Assembly: GCA_910595805.1 (NCBI GenBank)
Contig: CAJVCK010000037.1
Location: 1-5,123, forward strand
Source: an uncultured Candidatus Thioglobus sp.
Lineage (GTDB): Bacteria > Pseudomonadota > Gammaproteobacteria > PS1 > Thioglobaceae
Direction of reading: 5' to 3'
Length of the DNA stretch: 5,123 nt
Shown one piece after another: positions 1-5,123 of the stretch. The notes beneath the pieces were generated by a model. It had not been told where the DNA came from. It saw only the letters and a program-made list of their open reading frames with translations, and did no database searches. Made by a program: the position numbers and the translations under genes. Every line of letters begins with the position of its first letter. The first letter of the stretch is position 1.

Positions 1-498
1 ATCTACTTCAAAAGTATAACTTTTTCCATTAGCATGAATGTTTTGTGATTCAAGATCAATAGTTATTTCACCATTAAAATCAAACAATTCATCCATTGTA
101 TTGTTGTCTTGGGCAATTGGTAGAATGCCATTTTTAAAACAATTGTTATAAAAAATATCAGCAAAACTTGGCGCAATAATGACCTTAAAGCCATAATCCT
201 CTAATGCCCATGGCGCATGTTCACGGCTAGAGCCACAGCCAAAGTTTTCACGTGCCAATAAAATTTGTGCCCCTTGGTACTGAGGTTTGTTTAAAACAAA
301 GTCTTTGTTTAGTGGGCGTTTAGTGTTGTCCATGCCCACTTCACCATGATCTTTGTAGCGCCATTCGTCGAATAAATTAGGACCAAATCCAGAGCGTTTA
401 ATTGATTTTAAAAACTGTTTAGGGATGATGGCATCTGTGTCAACATTGGCACGATCAAGTGGTATAGCGATTGAGGTTAATTGATTAAATTTTTGCAT
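1..498 (-). CDS. leuD: 3-isopropylmalate dehydratase small subunit LeuD (partial, C-terminus outside window)
   Basis: Small (swivel-domain) subunit of isopropylmalate isomerase. With LeuC it converts 2-isopropylmalate to 3-isopropylmalate in cytoplasmic leucine biosynthesis. The 166 codons visible begin [20 protein letters not shown]. The family's NVDTD segment lies at residues 18-22, and the substrate-binding [13 protein letters not shown] motif at about 85-97, followed by [19 protein letters not shown]. coli LeuD is about 201 residues, so roughly 35-50 C-terminal residues lie beyond position 1. The start codon is fixed by overlap with leuC: the leuC TAA and leuD ATG share one base (TAATG). 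A GGGGG run at 506-510 inside the end of leuC can serve as ribosome site, and translational coupling is likely. leuB might follow beyond the window, as in many gammaproteobacteria, but this cannot be seen. No disruption is visible in the part present. Confidence 0.96.
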   Translation of the reverse strand, partial: MQKFNQLTSIAIPLDRANVDTDAIIPKQFLKSIKRSGFGPNLFDEWRYKDHGEVGMDNTKRPLNKDFVLNKPQYQGAQILLARENFGCGSSREHAPWALEDYGFKVIIAPSFADIFYNNCFKNGILPIAQDNNTMDELFDFNGEITIDLESQNIHANGKSYTFEVD

Positions 499-1898
499 TA
501 TCTGACCCCCGAAAAATGACCAGCAATTGCACTAGATGCTGCAATTGCTGGGCTGACTAAATGAGTAAACGACCCCTGGCCTTGGCGGCCCTCAAAGTTT
601 CTGTTGGAAGTGCTTGCACAACGCTCTCCAGCTTCAAGTTTGTCTGCATTCATAGCAAGACACATTGAACAGCCTGCTTCACGCCATTCAAAACCTGCGT
701 CGGTAAATATTTTATCTAAACCCTCGTCTTCTGCCTGTTTTTTGATTAAGCCTGATCCAGGAACTACTAAAGCCAGTTTAATGTTGTCAGCAATGTGTTT
801 GCCTTTTGTGACTTTGGCTGCTATGCGTAAATCCTCAATACGAGAGTTGGTGCACGAGCCAATAAAGACCTTGTCAATAGATACTGTGTTTATAGGTGTA
901 TTGGCTTCTAGGTGGATATAGTTTAATGCGTCTTTAATACTTTGAGCTTTGACTGGATCTGTTTCCTTAGATGGATCAGGTACATTGCCATCTACACCGA
1001 TTACCATTTCTGGGGATGTGCCCCAGGTGACTTGAGGTTTAATATCGTTAGCATTAAAATTAACAATCTTGTCAAAATATGCACCTTCATCAGAGTGAAG
1101 TGTCTGCCAATAATCAACCGCCTTATCCCACTCAGTACCTGTTGGTGCCAATGGTCTGCCTTTAACGTATTCAATAGTTTTATCGTCAACAGCCACCATG
1201 CCTACACGCGCACCAGCTTCAATCGCCATATTGCATAGTGTCATACGACCTTCAATACTTAAATCTTGTACAGTGCTACCAGAAAATTCGATAGCATAAC
1301 CAGTGCCGCCTGCAGTACCAATTTGACCAATAATATAGAGAGCCAGGTCTTTAGCGCTAACAAAAGCGTTTAGCTTGCCATTGACTTCAATTTTTAAATT
1401 TTTTGATTTGGCTTGCCATAAGCAACCGGTGGCAAGCACATGCTCTACCTCGGAAGTGCCAATACCGAAAGCTAGCGCTCCGAGTGCGCCATGGGTAGAA
1501 GTATGAGAATCACCACAAACAATGCTCATGCCTGGCAGGGTAGCGCCTTGCTCAGGGCCAACCACATGTACAATACCTTGACGAACGTCATTCATGGTAA
1601 TTTCATTAATACCAAATGTGTCACAATTCTTATCCAACGTTTCAATTTGTAATTTTGAGATTGGGTCTTCAATGCTACTCACACCACCAGAACGATCTGT
1701 TGTGGGCACATTATGATCGGGAACAGCAATACTAGCACTCAAGCGCCACGGTTTCCTGCCAGCTATTTCTAAGCCTTCAAATGCTTGAGGGGAAGTAACT
1801 TCATGAATCAGTTGGCGATCAATGTAAATTAGTGAAGTGGTTTCTTCTTCACGTACCACGTGTGCACTCATTAATTTGTCATAAAGTGTTTGAGTCAT
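498..1898 (-). CDS. leuC: 3-isopropylmalate dehydratase large subunit LeuC
   Basis: Large, catalytic [4Fe-4S] subunit of isopropylmalate isomerase, an aconitase-superfamily hydro-lyase that pairs with LeuD in leucine biosynthesis. It is 466 residues long, the same as E. coli LeuC. The aconitase-family signatures are all present: DHNVPTTDR near residue 61, [14 protein letters not shown] near 127, [12 protein letters not shown] near 147, GSCTNSR at 347-353 and CSMC at 410-413. The three cluster-ligand cysteines are therefore C349, C410 and C413, leaving the usual fourth iron open to substrate. The N-terminus [15 protein letters not shown] matches the family start. An AGGA on the minus strand (1909-1912) lies 10 bases upstream as a modest Shine-Dalgarno. 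The gene is first in a leuCD unit, transcribed divergently from the amidotransferase gene at 1962. It appears fully functional. The only odd point is that a dyad (1902-1917) covers its ribosome site. Confidence 0.98.
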   Translation of the reverse strand: MTQTLYDKLMSAHVVREEETTSLIYIDRQLIHEVTSPQAFEGLEIAGRKPWRLSASIAVPDHNVPTTDRSGGVSSIEDPISKLQIETLDKNCDTFGINEITMNDVRQGIVHVVGPEQGATLPGMSIVCGDSHTSTHGALGALAFGIGTSEVEHVLATGCLWQAKSKNLKIEVNGKLNAFVSAKDLALYIIGQIGTAGGTGYAIEFSGSTVQDLSIEGRMTLCNMAIEAGARVGMVAVDDKTIEYVKGRPLAPTGTEWDKAVDYWQTLHSDEGAYFDKIVNFNANDIKPQVTWGTSPEMVIGVDGNVPDPSKETDPVKAQSIKDALNYIHLEANTPINTVSIDKVFIGSCTNSRIEDLRIAAKVTKGKHIADNIKLALVVPGSGLIKKQAEDEGLDKIFTDAGFEWREAGCSMCLAMNADKLEAGERCASTSNRNFEGRQGQGSFTHLVSPAIAASSAIAGHFSGVR

Positions 1899-1961
1899 TA
1901 CTTATTAGTCCTAATAATTACTTGATAAAATAGGTTATTTTACATTCTCTATAACTTTGAT
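1899..1961. promoter_or_regulatory. Divergent leuC / amidotransferase promoter region with two AT-rich dyads
   Basis: This 63-bp spacer must hold the promoters of both divergent genes unless they are transcribed from elsewhere. Two perfect dyads are visible: TTATTAG-TC-CTAATAA (1902-1917), which covers the leuC Shine-Dalgarno, and TAAAATA-GGT-TATTTTA (1926-1942). For the rightward gene the best -10 is TATAAC (1950-1955), ending six bases before its ATG; no good -35 sits at the right distance (TTGATA at 1922-1927 is 22 bp away). Leftward, TATTTT on the minus strand (1932-1927) with TTATAG 16 bp upstream is a weak candidate. The dyads could be operators or simply AT-rich promoter DNA; no known regulator motif is recognised. 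Confidence 0.45.
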
Positions 1962-3734
1962 ATGTGCGGGATTTGCGGTCAGTTAAGATTTGATAATCAA
2001 AAAGTATCATCTGATGTTTTATCAGGCATGATGGATAAAATTGCTCGTCGTGGCCCTGACGCCTCTGGACAATGGTCAAGCGAGCAGATTGGTTTTGGCC
2101 ACCAGCGTCTTAGTATTATTGACTTATCAAACTATGCATCACAACCCATGGTAGATGCGTCGCTTGATTTGGTGTTGGTTTTTAATGGTACGATTTACAA
2201 TTATCAATCTCTACGTCAAGATCTAATAAAACAAGGCTATACCTTTTTTTCACATTCAGATACGGAAGTCATTATTAAGGCTTATCATTTTTGGGGTGAA
2301 GATTGCGTTACTCATTTGGATGGCATGTTTGCTTTTTGTATTTGGAGTCAAAAAACCAATCAGTTGTTTGTTGCACGTGATCGTATGGGTATTAAGCCTT
2401 TGTATTTTAATTTGACTGACGAGGCTTTTAGTTTTGCCTCAAATACACAAGCGCTACTAACCATTGGTGTTGATAAAAGCATTAATTCCATCGCCCTACA
2501 GCAGCAGCTTTCTCTGCACGCTGTTGTACCTGCGCCTAATACTATCTTAAATGGGATCAATAAGATTAAACCTGCCACAACGTTGAGTATAGACGCAAAA
2601 GGAAAAATTACAGAGAAAACCTATTGGAAGCCTAAAGCTCAGAGAGTAGGACTTAGTGATGACGAATATATTGAACGTACGCATGAGTTATTAACTGATG
2701 CTGTGCTTAAAAGAATGCATGCTGCAGATGTACCGATTGGGGTGCTGTTATCTGGCGGACTAGATTCGTCATTGTTAGTGGGCTTATTGCATGAAGCAGG
2801 ACATCAAGATATTCGCACTTATTCAATCGGATTTGAAGATATTGATGACGAGGCTGGATCAGAGTTTGAATATTCTGATCAAATCGTTAAACAGTTTAGC
2901 ACTACACATGAAAAATACGTTATATCCAATTCACAAGTATTGCCACGCTTAAGCGAGGCGGTAGCTAATATGGCAGAGCCAATGGTCGGCCAAGATGCAG
3001 TGGCATTTTATTTACTTTCTGAGCAAGTGTCTAAGCACATTAAAGTAGTGTTGTCAGGCCAAGGCGCCGATGAAGCTTTTGCGGGGTATTTTTGGTATCC
3101 ACGTATGCAGTCTGAAGCCGGGTCAGAAGTTGAGCGCTTTTCTAAACATTATGTTGATCGACCTTATGAAGAGTATTTGCAAACTGTGAATCAGCAATAT
3201 CACAGCGGTAATCATACAAAAGATTGGCTCAATAAAGAGTTTGCTAAAACCAATGCAGATGAATTTATGGACAAAGTTTTTCGCACAGATATTACTCGTT
3301 TAATAGTTGATGATCCGGTTAAGCGTGTTGATAATATGACCATGGCTTGGGGGTTAGAGGCTCGAGTTCCATTCATGGATTACCAATTGGTAGAGCATGC
3401 ATTGAGTATCCCACCAAGTTTAAAGATGAGTGAGGAGGGTAAGCATCCGCTTAAACAGATTTCCCGTGGTTTATTACCTAAAAGTGTGATTGATCGAAAA
3501 AAAGGCTATTTTCCGATGCCAGCACTTAAATATGTACGTGGCGAGTTTTTAGAATTCATGAGTGATATTCTAAAATCAAGTAAGTGTATTAACCGGGGTA
3601 TTTATAATCAAGAATTTGTACAAAAGGTGATTGATAAACCGGAACAATATATGACAGCATTAAATGGATCAAGACTCTGGCATTTAGCATTGCTAGAGTA
3701 TTGGTTGCAAATCAATGTCGACTCTAAGTCATAA
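1962..3734 (+). CDS. asnO: Asparagine-synthase-family glutamine amidotransferase, probable N-acetylglutaminylglutamine amidotransferase (NAGGN osmolyte type)
   Basis: Two-domain cytoplasmic enzyme of 590 residues. The N-terminal class II glutaminase domain has the nucleophile C2 (MCGICG, so Met must be removed), R49, NGTIYNY at 75-81 and D100. The C-terminal PP-loop ATP-pyrophosphatase domain has SGGLDSS at 264-270, SGQGADE at 365-371 and KRVDNMTMAWGLEARVPFMD at 454-473. It would use glutamine ammonia and ATP to amidate a carboxylate. Recalled family features (FNG-x-IYNY instead of NGEIYN, FFSH-DTEV, SIGFEDI, EFEYSD, SGQGADE, DRKKGYFPMPALKY) and the length of about 590 fit the subfamily that makes the osmoprotectant N-acetylglutaminylglutamine amide, rather than AsnB making asparagine. 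The symbol follows the rhizobial asnO and is an inference; asnB is the conservative alternative. The usual partner gene ngg (synthetase) is not adjacent. The start is certain because of C2, yet no Shine-Dalgarno precedes it. leuC diverges upstream and rnhA follows after 99 bp. Confidence 0.88.
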   Translation: MCGICGQLRFDNQKVSSDVLSGMMDKIARRGPDASGQWSSEQIGFGHQRLSIIDLSNYASQPMVDASLDLVLVFNGTIYNYQSLRQDLIKQGYTFFSHSDTEVIIKAYHFWGEDCVTHLDGMFAFCIWSQKTNQLFVARDRMGIKPLYFNLTDEAFSFASNTQALLTIGVDKSINSIALQQQLSLHAVVPAPNTILNGINKIKPATTLSIDAKGKITEKTYWKPKAQRVGLSDDEYIERTHELLTDAVLKRMHAADVPIGVLLSGGLDSSLLVGLLHEAGHQDIRTYSIGFEDIDDEAGSEFEYSDQIVKQFSTTHEKYVISNSQVLPRLSEAVANMAEPMVGQDAVAFYLLSEQVSKHIKVVLSGQGADEAFAGYFWYPRMQSEAGSEVERFSKHYVDRPYEEYLQTVNQQYHSGNHTKDWLNKEFAKTNADEFMDKVFRTDITRLIVDDPVKRVDNMTMAWGLEARVPFMDYQLVEHALSIPPSLKMSEEGKHPLKQISRGLLPKSVIDRKKGYFPMPALKYVRGEFLEFMSDILKSSKCINRGIYNQEFVQKVIDKPEQYMTALNGSRLWHLALLEYWLQINVDSKS

Positions 3735-3805
3735 AATGGTAAAAATAGTACAAAATTTCTTATCAATAGCTAAAGCTATTAACTATAAAATTTTTGTACC
3801 ATTTT
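3733..3805. repeat. Long imperfect inverted repeat after asnO, candidate transcription-end or attenuation hairpin
   Basis: Three nested arm pairs share one centre. The outer pair is AAAATGGTA (3733-3741) with TACCATTTT (3797-3805). The middle pair is GTACAAAATTT (3748-3758) with AAATTTTTGTAC (3788-3799, one extra T). The inner pair is AATAGC (3765-3770) with GCTATT (3775-3780) around a TAAA loop. Outer and middle arms compete for TAC at 3797-3799. The structure starts on the amidotransferase stop codon and ends in a short T run (3802-3806), as expected for a bidirectional, AT-rich terminator. The low GC of the stem makes efficient intrinsic termination uncertain. A small palindromic repeat element is the alternative. 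Confidence 0.55.
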
Positions 3806-3833
3806 TCCACATATTCTTACAGTAGCGCTAATC

Positions 3834-4268
3834 ATGAATAAAATTGTAATTTATACCGATGGTGGTTGTCGAGGTAATCCCGGTATTGGTGGCTGGGGTG
3901 TATGGCTTCGGTACGGCGATCACGACAAAAAACTCAAAGGCAGTGAAAAAAAAACCACCAATAATCGTATGGAGTTGACGGCTGCCATCAAAGCATTGGA
4001 AGCCATTAAGTCAAGCACGATAGATATTGATTTATATACCGATTCTAAATATGTCATGAATGGCATCAATGAGTGGATTAAAGGCTGGAAATCCAGAGAT
4101 TGGAAGACTGCGAATAAAAAACCAGTTAAAAATGTTGATCTATGGCAAAAGCTTGATTTGGTCAATAGTAAACATAATGTACATTGGCATTGGGTAAAAG
4201 GCCATAGTGGCGATGAAGGCAACGAGGTGGCAGATCATCTTGCTAATCAGGCAATGGATGAATTATAA
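3834..4268 (+). CDS. rnhA: Ribonuclease HI
   Basis: Cytoplasmic endonuclease that cuts the RNA strand of RNA-DNA hybrids (R-loops, Okazaki primers) using two divalent metal ions. It is 144 residues long against about 155 in E. coli; the shortfall lies in the C-terminal tail after the catalytic core. The catalytic set is complete: D9 in [12 protein letters not shown]47 in TTNNRMEL, D70 in YTDSKYV, H124 in WVKGHSG and D134 in NEVADHLA. The basic handle region (about residues 84-104, [20 protein letters not shown]) closely matches the E. coli enzyme. The start agrees with the family N-terminus ([10 protein letters not shown]), but no Shine-Dalgarno is visible in the preceding TAGCGCTAATC, so initiation may rely on an A/T-rich leader. 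It follows the amidotransferase gene after a hairpin and is probably transcribed separately. dnaQ, a frequent rnhA neighbour in gammaproteobacteria, is not present here. Confidence 0.98.
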   Translation: MNKIVIYTDGGCRGNPGIGGWGVWLRYGDHDKKLKGSEKKTTNNRMELTAAIKALEAIKSSTIDIDLYTDSKYVMNGINEWIKGWKSRDWKTANKKPVKNVDLWQKLDLVNSKHNVHWHWVKGHSGDEGNEVADHLANQAMDEL

Positions 4269-4278
4269 GATTTTTTTA

Positions 4279-4320
4279 GTATATTCCCCAAGTAAATTGG
4301 TATATTCCCCAATTAAATTG
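4279..4320. repeat. 21-bp tandem direct repeat, two copies, each with an internal dyad
   Basis: Two adjacent 21-bp units (4279-4299 and 4300-4320) differ at a single base (G4292 versus T4313). Both start GTATATTCCCCAA and end TAAATTG; a third unit begins at 4321 (GTATAA) and then diverges into a TATAAT box. With the base that follows, each unit contains a dyad: CCAAGTAAATTGG (4288-4300, one mismatched pair) and CCAATTAAATTGG (4309-4321, perfect 6-bp arms around one A). The 21-bp spacing puts both dyads on the same face of the helix, as for paired operators. The regulator is unknown. Confidence 0.7.
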
Positions 4321-4327
4321 GTATAAT
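4297..4327 (+). promoter_or_regulatory. Possible upstream sigma-70-type promoter overlapping the 21-bp repeats
   Basis: A perfect TATAAT at 4322-4327 has TTGGTA (4297-4302) 19 bp upstream, which is long but tolerable. Two more TATAAT boxes occur at 4338-4343 and 4361-4366, the latter two each within a repeated TTATAATATA (4337-4346 and 4360-4369). In DNA this AT-rich such boxes arise easily, so the call is tentative. If used, the message to the small exported protein would have a leader of about 145 bases, and both dyads would overlap the promoter. Confidence 0.35.
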
Positions 4328-4388
4328 ATTAGATTATTATAATATACTTATAAAGTTAATTATAATATATAGATATACAAAATAAAGC

Positions 4389-4417
4389 TTGTAATCATAG
4401 GTATAACACGGTATAAA
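4389..4417 (+). promoter_or_regulatory. Candidate sigma-70-type promoter of the small exported protein gene
   Basis: TTGTAA (4389-4394) and TATAAA (4412-4417) are separated by exactly 17 bp, the best-spaced pair in this intergenic region. A start near 4424 would give a leader of about 55 bases before the ATG at 4479. The -10 lies inside a 10-11 bp phased direct repeat, GGTATAACAC (4400-4409) and GGTATAAACAC (4410-4420), whose GGTATA core also occurs at the junctions of the 21-bp repeats (4299-4304, 4320-4325). No further gene is seen in the 210-bp spacer 4269-4478. Confidence 0.5.
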
Positions 4418-4463
4418 CACCATTTATGACTCAAGTTAAACTTAAATAAACGTAAACTAAAAG

Positions 4464-4469
4464 AAGGAG
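4464..4469 (+). promoter_or_regulatory. Strong Shine-Dalgarno of the small exported protein gene
   Basis: AAGGAG lies nine bases before the ATG at 4479. It fixes this start and supports the short frame as a real, well-translated gene. The amidotransferase gene and rnhA, by contrast, lack such a site. Confidence 0.8.
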
Positions 4470-4478
4470 AAATATAAA

Positions 4479-4730
4479 ATGAAAAAATTAGCGATCTTAA
4501 TAGGTTTTTTATTGGGAATGAACATGAGTGTGTTTGCAAATTCTGAAGACGGAGTTAAGGCATTAGGTCCAAACGCAACAGAAGCAGATAAAGTATTGGT
4601 AAGAGAAGGTGCAAAAAATTGGTGTGATGACCAAGTAGATACTGGTAAGATAGACGAAGATGGCAAAGAAGAATGTGTCATGGATTATTTTGCTAACCAC
4701 AATTTGGAAGAAGAGCCAAGTTGCGATTAA
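4479..4730 (+). CDS. Small exported acidic protein with three cysteines, function unknown
   Basis: I do not recognise a family for this 83-residue protein. The N-terminus MKKLAILIGFLLGMNMSVFA is a typical Sec signal peptide, with likely signal peptidase I cleavage after A20 (VFA before NS), so the product is probably periplasmic or secreted. The mature part of about 63 residues is strongly acidic (18 D/E against 6 K/R) and has three cysteines, C49 (in NWCDD), C66 (in EECVMDY) and C82 (in PSCD). An odd count leaves one free thiol unless it dimerises, binds a metal or partners another protein. A strong Shine-Dalgarno and a spaced promoter candidate support expression. The gene lies 210 bp after rnhA and 89 bp before another exported protein gene on the same strand. 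A stress-induced, metal-binding or thiol-buffering role is conceivable but unsupported. Confidence 0.75.
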   Translation: MKKLAILIGFLLGMNMSVFANSEDGVKALGPNATEADKVLVREGAKNWCDDQVDTGKIDEDGKEECVMDYFANHNLEEEPSCD

Positions 4731-4769
4731 CAACAAAGAATTTGTAGTTGCCTTTGGGGGGCTATAGAT

Positions 4770-4796
4770 AAAAACTCTAAATATAGGGTATTTTTT
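4770..4796 (+). terminator. Terminator-like hairpin after the small exported protein gene
   Basis: In RNA, ACUCUA (4774-4779) pairs fully with UAGGGU (4784-4789), including one G-U pair, around an AAUA loop. The A run 4770-4773 can extend the stem with part of the T run 4791-4796, which also supplies the U tail. This is a plausible weak intrinsic terminator 40 bases past the stop codon. Because the next gene's Shine-Dalgarno lies only 13 bases beyond the tail, it may be leaky or act as an attenuator. Confidence 0.45.
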
Positions 4797-4808
4797 ATAT
4801 ATAAAAAA
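4791..4808. promoter_or_regulatory. Perfect 18-bp AT palindrome abutting the rhodanese-gene Shine-Dalgarno
   Basis: TTTTTTATATATAAAAAA is fully self-complementary and ends one base before GAGGAG (4809-4814). Its T run is the same one that serves the preceding terminator-like hairpin, so the two structures exclude each other. It may influence access to the ribosome site, but an AT-only stem is weak. No well-formed promoter lies between the two exported genes: TTGTAG (4742-4747) with TATAGA (4763-4768) is spaced only 15 bp. Confidence 0.4.
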
Positions 4809-4814
4809 GAGGAG
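4809..4814 (+). promoter_or_regulatory. Strong Shine-Dalgarno of the rhodanese-like gene
   Basis: GAGGAG ends five bases before the ATG at 4820; a second purine block, AGAAGG (4813-4818), sits closer. Together they make the ATG at 4820 the clear start. Confidence 0.8.
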
Positions 4815-4819
4815 AAGGT

Positions 4820-5123
4820 ATGAAACTTCAAACATTAGTAGTAAGTGCTGCATCAGTAGCATTATTAGCATCAACAGCTGTAACAGCAGGTAAGCCTGTT
4901 GGTATCGTTAAAGGTGTTATGGACATTGCGGGTATTTCTCGTAACCAAGACAACGGAGCGACAATCGACCCAGCGTTTGCAAAAACGTCACGTCCTTGTC
5001 CGCCATTCTGTATTCAACCAACTGCACCGTTCTCGCCTGCAGCTGTTGAAACAGTATCTGAGCTAGACATGATCCACGCAGCAGATGATGTTGCAGGTGG
5101 TGATGCATCTAAATTAGTAGTTG
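4820..5123 (+). CDS. Exported rhodanese-like domain protein (partial, C-terminus outside window)
   Basis: The frame is open to the window end, giving the first 101 residues. MKLQTLVVSAASVALLASTA followed by VTA-GKP is a Sec signal peptide with cleavage likely after A23, so the protein is periplasmic or envelope-associated. The mature start holds a C-x3-C pair, C60 and C64, in SRPCPPFCIQP. It continues with AVETVSELDMIHAAD and DASKLVV, which resembles the entry to a rhodanese fold (the strand before the family's usual DSR segment). I recall this RPCPPFCIQP-then-VET layout from exported rhodanese-like proteins of sulphur-oxidising gammaproteobacteria; the rhodanese active-site loop itself is outside the window, so sulphurtransferase activity cannot be judged. 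The gene looks less AT-rich than its spacer and uses CGT for all its arginines, consistent with good expression. It follows the small acidic exported protein after 89 bp. Confidence 0.75.
   Translation, partial: MKLQTLVVSAASVALLASTAVTAGKPVGIVKGVMDIAGISRNQDNGATIDPAFAKTSRPCPPFCIQPTAPFSPAAVETVSELDMIHAADDVAGGDASKLVV

Noticed and set aside
604..1238. Plus-strand open frames of about 100 residues at 604-921 and 942-1238
   Set aside because: Both lie antisense inside leuC, whose minus-strand reading is complete with all catalytic motifs; the translated frames show no recognisable domain and are shadows.
3920..4222. Minus-strand open frame opposite rnhA
   Set aside because: rnhA on the plus strand has all five catalytic residues; the antisense frame has low-complexity hydrophobic content and no support.
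4271..4277. Run of seven T directly after the rnhA stop codon as an intrinsic terminator
   Set aside because: No stable stem lies immediately upstream; TTGC/GCAA pairing inside the end of rnhA is too short and too far away.
4279..4320. The 21-bp repeats as the start of a CRISPR array or iteron origin
   Set aside because: There are only two full copies directly abutting without spacers, no cas or rep gene is nearby, and a promoter-proximal operator explains them better.
4626..4668. EF-hand-like acidic stretch (DDQVDTGKIDEDG) in the small exported protein
   Set aside because: Aligning G56 and I58 to the loop puts Val at loop position 3 and Gly at position 12, where Asp and Glu are expected, so calcium binding by an EF-hand is not supported.
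4563..4874. Minus-strand open frame of 103 residues spanning the exported-protein genes
   Set aside because: It runs across a spacer and two plus-strand genes that have strong ribosome sites and signal peptides; its own product is leucine- and phenylalanine-rich from reading AT-rich DNA backwards.

Overview
The window is a compact, AT-rich stretch of a bacterial chromosome. It holds five complete or nearly complete genes plus two fragments cut by the window edges. All recognisable proteins are of gammaproteobacterial type. The AT-rich composition, together with an exported rhodanese-like protein carrying a CPPFC motif, would suit a marine sulphur-oxidising gammaproteobacterium (SUP05/Thioglobus-like or a related symbiont). 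That placement is an inference from general resemblance, not something the window proves.

Layout. On the minus strand, positions 1-1898 carry leuC followed by leuD, the two subunits of 3-isopropylmalate dehydratase (leucine biosynthesis). They overlap by one base (TAATG), and leuD runs off the left edge. A 63-bp divergent spacer (1899-1961) with two AT-rich dyads separates leuC from a plus-strand gene at 1962-3734. That gene encodes an asparagine-synthase-family glutamine amidotransferase which best fits the N-acetylglutaminylglutamine amide (NAGGN) osmolyte type rather than housekeeping AsnB. It starts with no visible Shine-Dalgarno and may be leaderless. A roughly 73-bp imperfect inverted repeat begins on its stop codon and separates it from rnhA (RNase HI, 3834-4268).

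The 210-bp spacer 4269-4478 is extremely AT-rich and structured. It contains a 21-bp tandem repeat in which each unit holds a 13-bp dyad, several TATAAT boxes, and a separate promoter candidate with 17-bp spacing. It leads into a small exported acidic protein with three cysteines (4479-4730, no family recognised). An 89-bp spacer with two mutually exclusive hairpins follows, then the start of a second exported protein, the rhodanese-like gene (4820 to the right edge). Both exported proteins have strong Shine-Dalgarno sites and clear signal peptides, unlike asnO and rnhA upstream.

How the genes relate. leuCD form one translationally coupled unit. asnO and rnhA look like separate functions. The two exported genes could act together in the periplasm (thiol or sulphur handling), but adjacency is the only evidence. 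I see no mobile element, CRISPR array, tRNA or rRNA. No wholly new multigene system is evident; the best leads are the regulatory DNA at 4269-4478 and 4769-4819 and the uncharacterised small protein.
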